Shown one piece after another: positions 28,470 to 32,793 of a stretch of DNA of 32,793 nucleotides. The DNA is taken from contig PWRF01000045.1 in assembly GCA_003556325.1 (NCBI GenBank), positions 1 through 32,793 of the forward strand, given 5' to 3'. Source of the DNA: Bacteroidales bacterium. GTDB taxonomy: Bacteria; Bacteroidota; Bacteroidia; Bacteroidales; UBA7960. A program made the translations under genes and the position numbers. A model generated the notes under the pieces. It searched no databases, was not told the origin of the DNA, and saw only the letters and a program-made list of their open reading frames with translations. The first letter of the stretch is position 1; every line of letters starts with the position of its first letter.

Positions 28470-29699
28470 TTATAAATAATCCTCATCCGTTTTTTCCAGT
28501 TTGACAAAAGGTGCCACAGCCCTGTGGTATATTCCATGCATAAATGCAATTGCCATGCCATAGTTGGTCACGGGAACGCCGGCATCTACTGCCTCTTTCA
28601 GGCGGTTTTTGATTTGTTTTTGGGTAATCATGCATCCCCCGCACTGTACCACCAGGGCATATTCAGCAATTGGCCTGGGCAGGTCTGAAAGTCCGGCCAC
28701 CACTTCATACTCCAGCTTTTTCCCGGTATACTGGTTCATCCATCTTGGGATCTTGACCCTCCCTATGTCGTCGCAAGCCACATGATGCGTGCATGACTCA
28801 AGGAGGAGCACGCGGTCACCGTCATTGAGGCCGTCGATCTTCGGTGTGCCGGCAAGGTAGTTCTCAAAATCCCCTTTATGCCTGGCGAGCATGATGCTGA
28901 AACTGGTAAGCGGGATATCAGCGGGGATAGAAGCATCGGCCTTGAGGAATACCTGCGAGTCAGTGACCACCAGGCTGGGTTTGGGTTGCAGTTTTTTCAT
29001 CAGGGCGTCTATCTCTCTTTCCTTGACTACAACCGCAATGCAGTCGTTATCGATGATGTCGCGAATGGCCTGAACCTGGGGGAGGATAAGCCGGCCTTCC
29101 GGGGCTTCGGTATCGATAGGTGTGATCAGGACGACCAGGTCGCCATAGCTAAGAAGGTCGCCAAGCAGGGAACGCGAACGGTATGCTGTCTCCGGCATGG
29201 CTTTTCGCAGTGCAGCGATGGCGTCTTCCAGGTTATCCGGGTTTACCGCACAGAAAGGCAACACAATGGTTTGATACGTTTCTTCCAGCTGCTTTTGGGT
29301 TGCGGGTTCAAGAGCCTGCTTATCAGACTTATTATGAAAGATCACAAAAGGTACTTCCTGCCGCTTGAAAGCCTCCACCAGCCGCTTTTCTGCCTCATCA
29401 AACAGGTTATCCGTGATCACAAGAACGGCAAGATCAACTGTTTTCAAGGCTTTCAGTGAGCGCCCGACACGCTTCTCCCCCAGCTCACCAATATCATCGA
29501 TACCCGCGGTGTCCACGAGGATTGCAGGTCCGATGCCGGGTATTTCCATGGACTTGCGCACCGGATCGGTAGTGGTGCCGGGTACGTCGGATACAATGGC
29601 GATGTCTTGCTGTGCCAGGGCATTGATAAGGGAGCTTTTGCCGTTGTTCCGTCGTCCGAATATGCCGATATGGGGTTTGGATTCTCTGCCTTTGGCCAT
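28470..29699 (-). CDS. hydF: [FeFe] hydrogenase H-cluster maturation GTPase HydF
   Basis: GRRNNGKSSLINAL, VSDVPGTTTDPVRK, LVDTAGIDD; C-terminal CTHH...CGGCM cluster-binding motif. Confidence 0.94.
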   Translation of the reverse strand: MAKGRESKPHIGIFGRRNNGKSSLINALAQQDIAIVSDVPGTTTDPVRKSMEIPGIGPAILVDTAGIDDIGELGEKRVGRSLKALKTVDLAVLVITDNLFDEAEKRLVEAFKRQEVPFVIFHNKSDKQALEPATQKQLEETYQTIVLPFCAVNPDNLEDAIAALRKAMPETAYRSRSLLGDLLSYGDLVVLITPIDTEAPEGRLILPQVQAIRDIIDNDCIAVVVKEREIDALMKKLQPKPSLVVTDSQVFLKADASIPADIPLTSFSIMLARHKGDFENYLAGTPKIDGLNDGDRVLLLESCTHHVACDDIGRVKIPRWMNQYTGKKLEYEVVAGLSDLPRPIAEYALVVQCGGCMITQKQIKNRLKEAVDAGVPVTNYGMAIAFMHGIYHRAVAPFVKLEKTDEDYL

Positions 29700-29722
29700 G
29701 AACGCATGCGTTTAGATATGCA

Positions 29723-29730
29723 CAAAGATA
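29723..29730 (-). promoter_or_regulatory. Candidate -7 element TATCTTTG upstream of hydF
   Basis: Exact TAnnTTTG, 23 bp upstream of the ATG; no clear -33. Confidence 0.4.
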
Positions 29731-29751
29731 GGAAAATAAGGGCTTACGAAT

Positions 29752-30648
29752 CTATTTATCCAGTTTGTCTTTTAAGCTTTTAAAACCTCCGCCGAGCACT
29801 TCATTGGCTTCGAGTACCGTCATAAAAGCATCGGGATCGATATCATGAATGAAATCCTGCAGGATGGCCACTTCTCTGCGTGTCACAGTGGTAAAAATGA
29901 TCTTATGCTGCTTTCCGCCAAACATGCCTTCTCCGGTAATAAACGACCCCCTTCTCCCCATTTCATGCACGAGTTTTTTCTGTACCTCCTCATGCTTTTT
30001 GCTGATGATAAACAACGTTTTATCATAATTAGGGCCCTGGACTACCACATCCACAATTTTACCGTATACAAAAATGAGTATCCAGGAATAAAGCGGAATT
30101 TTCCAGTCGCCAAAGACAGCCAGTCCCAGCAACACCACAAGGGAATCCACGATGATCATGATCTGCCCTACCTGCATGCTGCTGAAGCGTCCGATGATCA
30201 TGGCAAGCACATCCGAACCGCCCGTAGAAGCCCTGGCACGGAATATCAACCCCACGCCCAGTCCCACCAGGAGGCCGCCAAACACGGCTGACAGCAATGC
30301 ATAGTCTTCAACAAGGGGTTCATAGCCGGTAAAATATCCTGCCACATCAACAAATACGGCAATAAGTACCAGGGTCGTAAAAGTTTTCACCCCAAAACGC
30401 GGACCGAGGATCTTCAGGCCAACCCCAAGCAGGATCATGTTGAAGACCAGCGCCGTAACCCCTACGGGAAGACCCAGCTGGTGATGCAGGATAATGGATA
30501 TCCCATATATTCCGCCAGGCAGAATTTTATAGGGTATGATGAAGTATACATATCCAAAGGTCAGGATAACGGATCCCAGTAAAATGAAGGCGTAAGCCTT
30601 GAACCATTTTTTGCTGAAGGGCTTTTCCTTGCTGACGTATGCTGCCAT
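29752..30648 (-). CDS. YitT family membrane protein (DUF161/DUF2179)
   Basis: GSVILTFGYVYFIIPYKILPGGIYGISIILHHQLGLPVG, RARASTGGSDVLAMI, C-terminal TTVTRREVAILQDFIHDIDPDAFMTV. Confidence 0.92.
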   Translation of the reverse strand: MAAYVSKEKPFSKKWFKAYAFILLGSVILTFGYVYFIIPYKILPGGIYGISIILHHQLGLPVGVTALVFNMILLGVGLKILGPRFGVKTFTTLVLIAVFVDVAGYFTGYEPLVEDYALLSAVFGGLLVGLGVGLIFRARASTGGSDVLAMIIGRFSSMQVGQIMIIVDSLVVLLGLAVFGDWKIPLYSWILIFVYGKIVDVVVQGPNYDKTLFIISKKHEEVQKKLVHEMGRRGSFITGEGMFGGKQHKIIFTTVTRREVAILQDFIHDIDPDAFMTVLEANEVLGGGFKSLKDKLDK

Positions 30649-30673
30649 AATGGGTTTCTAATGATTTAGAAAA

Positions 30674-30707
30674 CAAAAATAATTGTTTCACTCCATCGGC
30701 TGACAAA
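30674..30707 (-). promoter_or_regulatory. Candidate Bacteroidota promoter TTTG-N22-TATTTTTG for YitT gene
   Basis: -33-like TTTG at 30704..30707 and -7 TATTTTTG at 30674..30681 on the minus strand. Confidence 0.5.
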
Positions 30708-30930
30708 AACAGGCAGCAAGATAAAAAAATCGCAACTTCACAAAAACCGGGGCGCCGCTGATTGAGCACGTGTAAACGTTCCATCTGCCGGATGCAGATC
30801 TGACCTGAACAATATCAGTTTCGTTTTGTTACAACTTAAACATACAATGATCTGATTTTTTGCAACATTTCTGAAAACCCATGTGTTGTTTATTCAGTTC
30901 ATTGTCTTTTTTTCCTCAGCCGTCGGGCAC

Positions 30931-30950
30931 ATGAATCCTTCCGGATTCAT
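30931..30950 (+). promoter_or_regulatory. Perfect hairpin ATGAATCC-TTCC-GGATTCAT in the leader of the DsrE-like gene
   Basis: 8-bp perfect stem, 4-nt loop, 32 nt upstream of ATG 30983. Confidence 0.5.
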
Positions 30951-30982
30951 TGATTGCAAACCAAACAAGAAAGGATAGAGTT

Positions 30983-31417
30983 ATGAAAACGAGTGTTTTG
31001 ATCTTTTTGAGTCTGTTTACGATGAGTTTAACTGTAAACGCGGATCACCATGACCGTGGTGAGGATCATCACGAACAGGACAAATTGGTGGTGTTATGGA
31101 CCAGTGACGACTCCAACCTGGCAGAGCGGATGGTGTTTCCTTATGTACATGATGCCCAAATTGCCGGATGGTTTGATGAAGTTACTCTTATTGTATGGGG
31201 GCCTTCGGCAAAACTGCTTGCAGAGAACGTGGTCATCCAGGAAAAGCTTGAAAACATTAGTGAAATGGGGGTGACTGTTGAAGCCTGCATCGTTTGCACC
31301 CATGAATACGGGGTAAACGAAACCCTTGAAGATTTTGACTACCTGATCTTGAAGCCTATGGGAGAGCCCCTCTCCGGCTACATCAAAGACCCCGGGGTCC
31401 ATGTGCTTACTTTTTAA
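30983..31417 (+). CDS. Exported DsrE-like protein with His-rich N-terminus
   Basis: MKTSVLIFLSLFTMSLTVNADHHDRGEDHHEQDKLVVLWTSDD...GPSAKLLAENVVIQEKLENISEMGVTVEACIVCTHEYGV; AAGGA upstream. Confidence 0.8.
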   Translation: MKTSVLIFLSLFTMSLTVNADHHDRGEDHHEQDKLVVLWTSDDSNLAERMVFPYVHDAQIAGWFDEVTLIVWGPSAKLLAENVVIQEKLENISEMGVTVEACIVCTHEYGVNETLEDFDYLILKPMGEPLSGYIKDPGVHVLTF

Positions 31418-31655
31418 AGCAAGCCCCTTGCGTTATCTTTGACCAGCGGGAATAACCGCTTATGAGACAATTTATACTCTCCCTAACCATATTGTTCCTG
31501 CACGCACCGCTTTTTTCCCGGGAGCATAATATGATTTGCGTATCCAACCCCCGGGGACCGGACGATGAGGTTCACATCAGCTGCCGCACGGGCCAGATCA
31601 AGAAAGAAATTCCATTCCAGAGAATGGTTTTTTCAGCACCCATTCAGCTCTTGAC

Positions 31656-31691
31656 GAAAGAAGCCGGTGCATCGGGGCACCGGCTTCTTTC
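31656..31691. terminator. Strong terminator hairpin GAAAGAAGCCGGTGC-ATCGGG-GCACCGGCTTCTTTC
   Basis: Perfect 15-bp stem, 6-nt loop, between convergent transcription units; possibly bidirectional. Confidence 0.85.
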
Positions 31692-31747
31692 ATTTCAACA
31701 ACATAACCTGTGTTATGCATAATACAGCATAACTGAAGGTTTCGGAA

Positions 31748-32793
31748 TTACCTGATAATCTCGAAACGCTCAATCGCGATTCCGGACTCAAAATACAATC
31801 TCAGGAAATACATTCCGTTTTCGAGAGACTGGACTGGCAATTGCACTTTCTTGCTATCTGTGGTTTTATCAATCACCATCTGGCCAGCAATGTTGTATAC
31901 GCTTATCTGCTTAAGCGTTTCATCGCTACTTATATTCAGGTATTGACTGGCCGGGTTGGGATATACAACAACAGCCGGCAACACAGGCTCTGTAATAGCT
32001 GTCACATTCTCGAAGTGGGCAACAAGATGTAAGTCCTCAGAAGGCATTGTGAATGTGAACACAGCCTCCTGTGAAACTTCATCGCCATTTTCATCTGCCC
32101 ACTTTTCGAATTCGTAGTCTTCGTTGGCTTCGGCCATCACGGTCACTTCTTCGCCAAAGACATACAGTCCTTCTCCGGATACAGTTCCTCCGGTCTCCGG
32201 TTCGGCACTAAGGCTCAGGGTAAAGCTCAGCTGCTCAAAGTTTGCAATAAGGGTAACATCTTCTGCCGGCATGGTGAATGAATATTCTTCCGTATCAGCA
32301 ACCACTTCATCATCCAGATTTGTCCAGTTGATAAACTCATACCCTTCATTGGCGTTGGCTGTTACAGTAACTTCATCTCCCATCTGGTAAGTACCCTCTC
32401 CTGTAACATCGCCTCCTTCTTCAGGCTCAGCGAGAAGGCTGAGGGTATAATCTGCCAGCTCGAAATTGGCGGTTAGTGTGAGATCTTCTGCAGGCATGGT
32501 GATACTCTCAGATGGAGATGCCGACACCACATCGCCGTCTTCATCTGTCCAGCTTACAAAGTCGTACCCTTCCGCGGGTGTCGCATTGATCAGAACCATG
32601 TCGCCCATATTGTAATTGCCTGCTCCCGTAACTTCACCGCTACCTTCTGGCTCTACCAGCAGAGACAGGGTATACTCCGCCATTTCAAAGTTGGCAGTAA
32701 GCGAAAGGTCTTGTGCAGGCATATCAAACGTATGTTCTGCATTGCCGGCAAACTCGTTGCCGTCATCATCAGTCCAGTTAACAAAGACATATC
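31748..32793 (-). CDS. Partial (5' end off window) secreted protein with InlB B-repeat-like domains and C-terminal T9SS type A sorting domain
   Basis: Frame stays open to the window edge (YVFVNWTDDDGNEFAGNAEHTFDMPAQD...). C-terminus VVVYPNPASQYLNISSDETLKQISVYNIAGQMV...GMYFLRLYFESGIAIERFEIIR. Confidence 0.9.
   Translation of the reverse strand, partial: YVFVNWTDDDGNEFAGNAEHTFDMPAQDLSLTANFEMAEYTLSLLVEPEGSGEVTGAGNYNMGDMVLINATPAEGYDFVSWTDEDGDVVSASPSESITMPAEDLTLTANFELADYTLSLLAEPEEGGDVTGEGTYQMGDEVTVTANANEGYEFINWTNLDDEVVADTEEYSFTMPAEDVTLIANFEQLSFTLSLSAEPETGGTVSGEGLYVFGEEVTVMAEANEDYEFEKWADENGDEVSQEAVFTFTMPSEDLHLVAHFENVTAITEPVLPAVVVYPNPASQYLNISSDETLKQISVYNIAGQMVIDKTTDSKKVQLPVQSLENGMYFLRLYFESGIAIERFEIIR
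32000..32674 (-). repeat. Three full 75-aa (225-bp) protein repeats, plus a partial fourth upstream
   Basis: Units begin YTLSLLVEPE, YTLSLLAEPE, FTLSLSAEPE; each counts to exactly 75 residues. Confidence 0.9.

Noticed and set aside
31462-31722. 86-aa ORF with signal-peptide-like start (MRQFILSLTILFLHAPLFS)
   Set aside because: It runs straight through the perfect terminator hairpin at 31656..31691, so the 3' half is unlikely to be translated; kept only as a possible remnant.

Overview
The window reads as a bacterial chromosome segment of Bacteroidota type. Supporting signs are a T9SS sorting domain, TAnnTTTG-like promoters, the tsaD/tamB divergent pair and the lptF...ribBA neighbourhood. It is almost fully coding. 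I support about 22 CDS. Left part: a partial DUF6913-like gene, a flavin reductase, a PhnP-like MBL hydrolase, a PagL-like deacylase, a peptide ABC substrate-binding lipoprotein, purL and an alpha/beta hydrolase. Middle: an overlapping run lptF-GT4-GT2-ribBA, then tamB and tsaD. Right part: a minus-strand run hydF, hydE, a giant dikinase-like protein, a divergent GAPDH, a flavodiiron protein and a lipoprotein. After that come YitT, an exported DsrE-like protein and a T9SS cargo with exact 75-aa repeats. No rRNA, tRNA, CRISPR or transposon was seen. The two most interesting signals are: (1) several intergenic short-period tandem arrays of period 6, 7 and 8 bp, with the 7-mer and 8-mer families each recurring at two loci; (2) a dikinase-like protein with ATP-grasp and phospho-His domains but no PEP-binding barrel, next to an atypical GAPDH and the [FeFe]-hydrogenase maturases. 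A near-identical leader in front of two MBL-fold genes and possible AUU/AUC starts are also worth checking. All family calls are from reading the translations; no searches were run.
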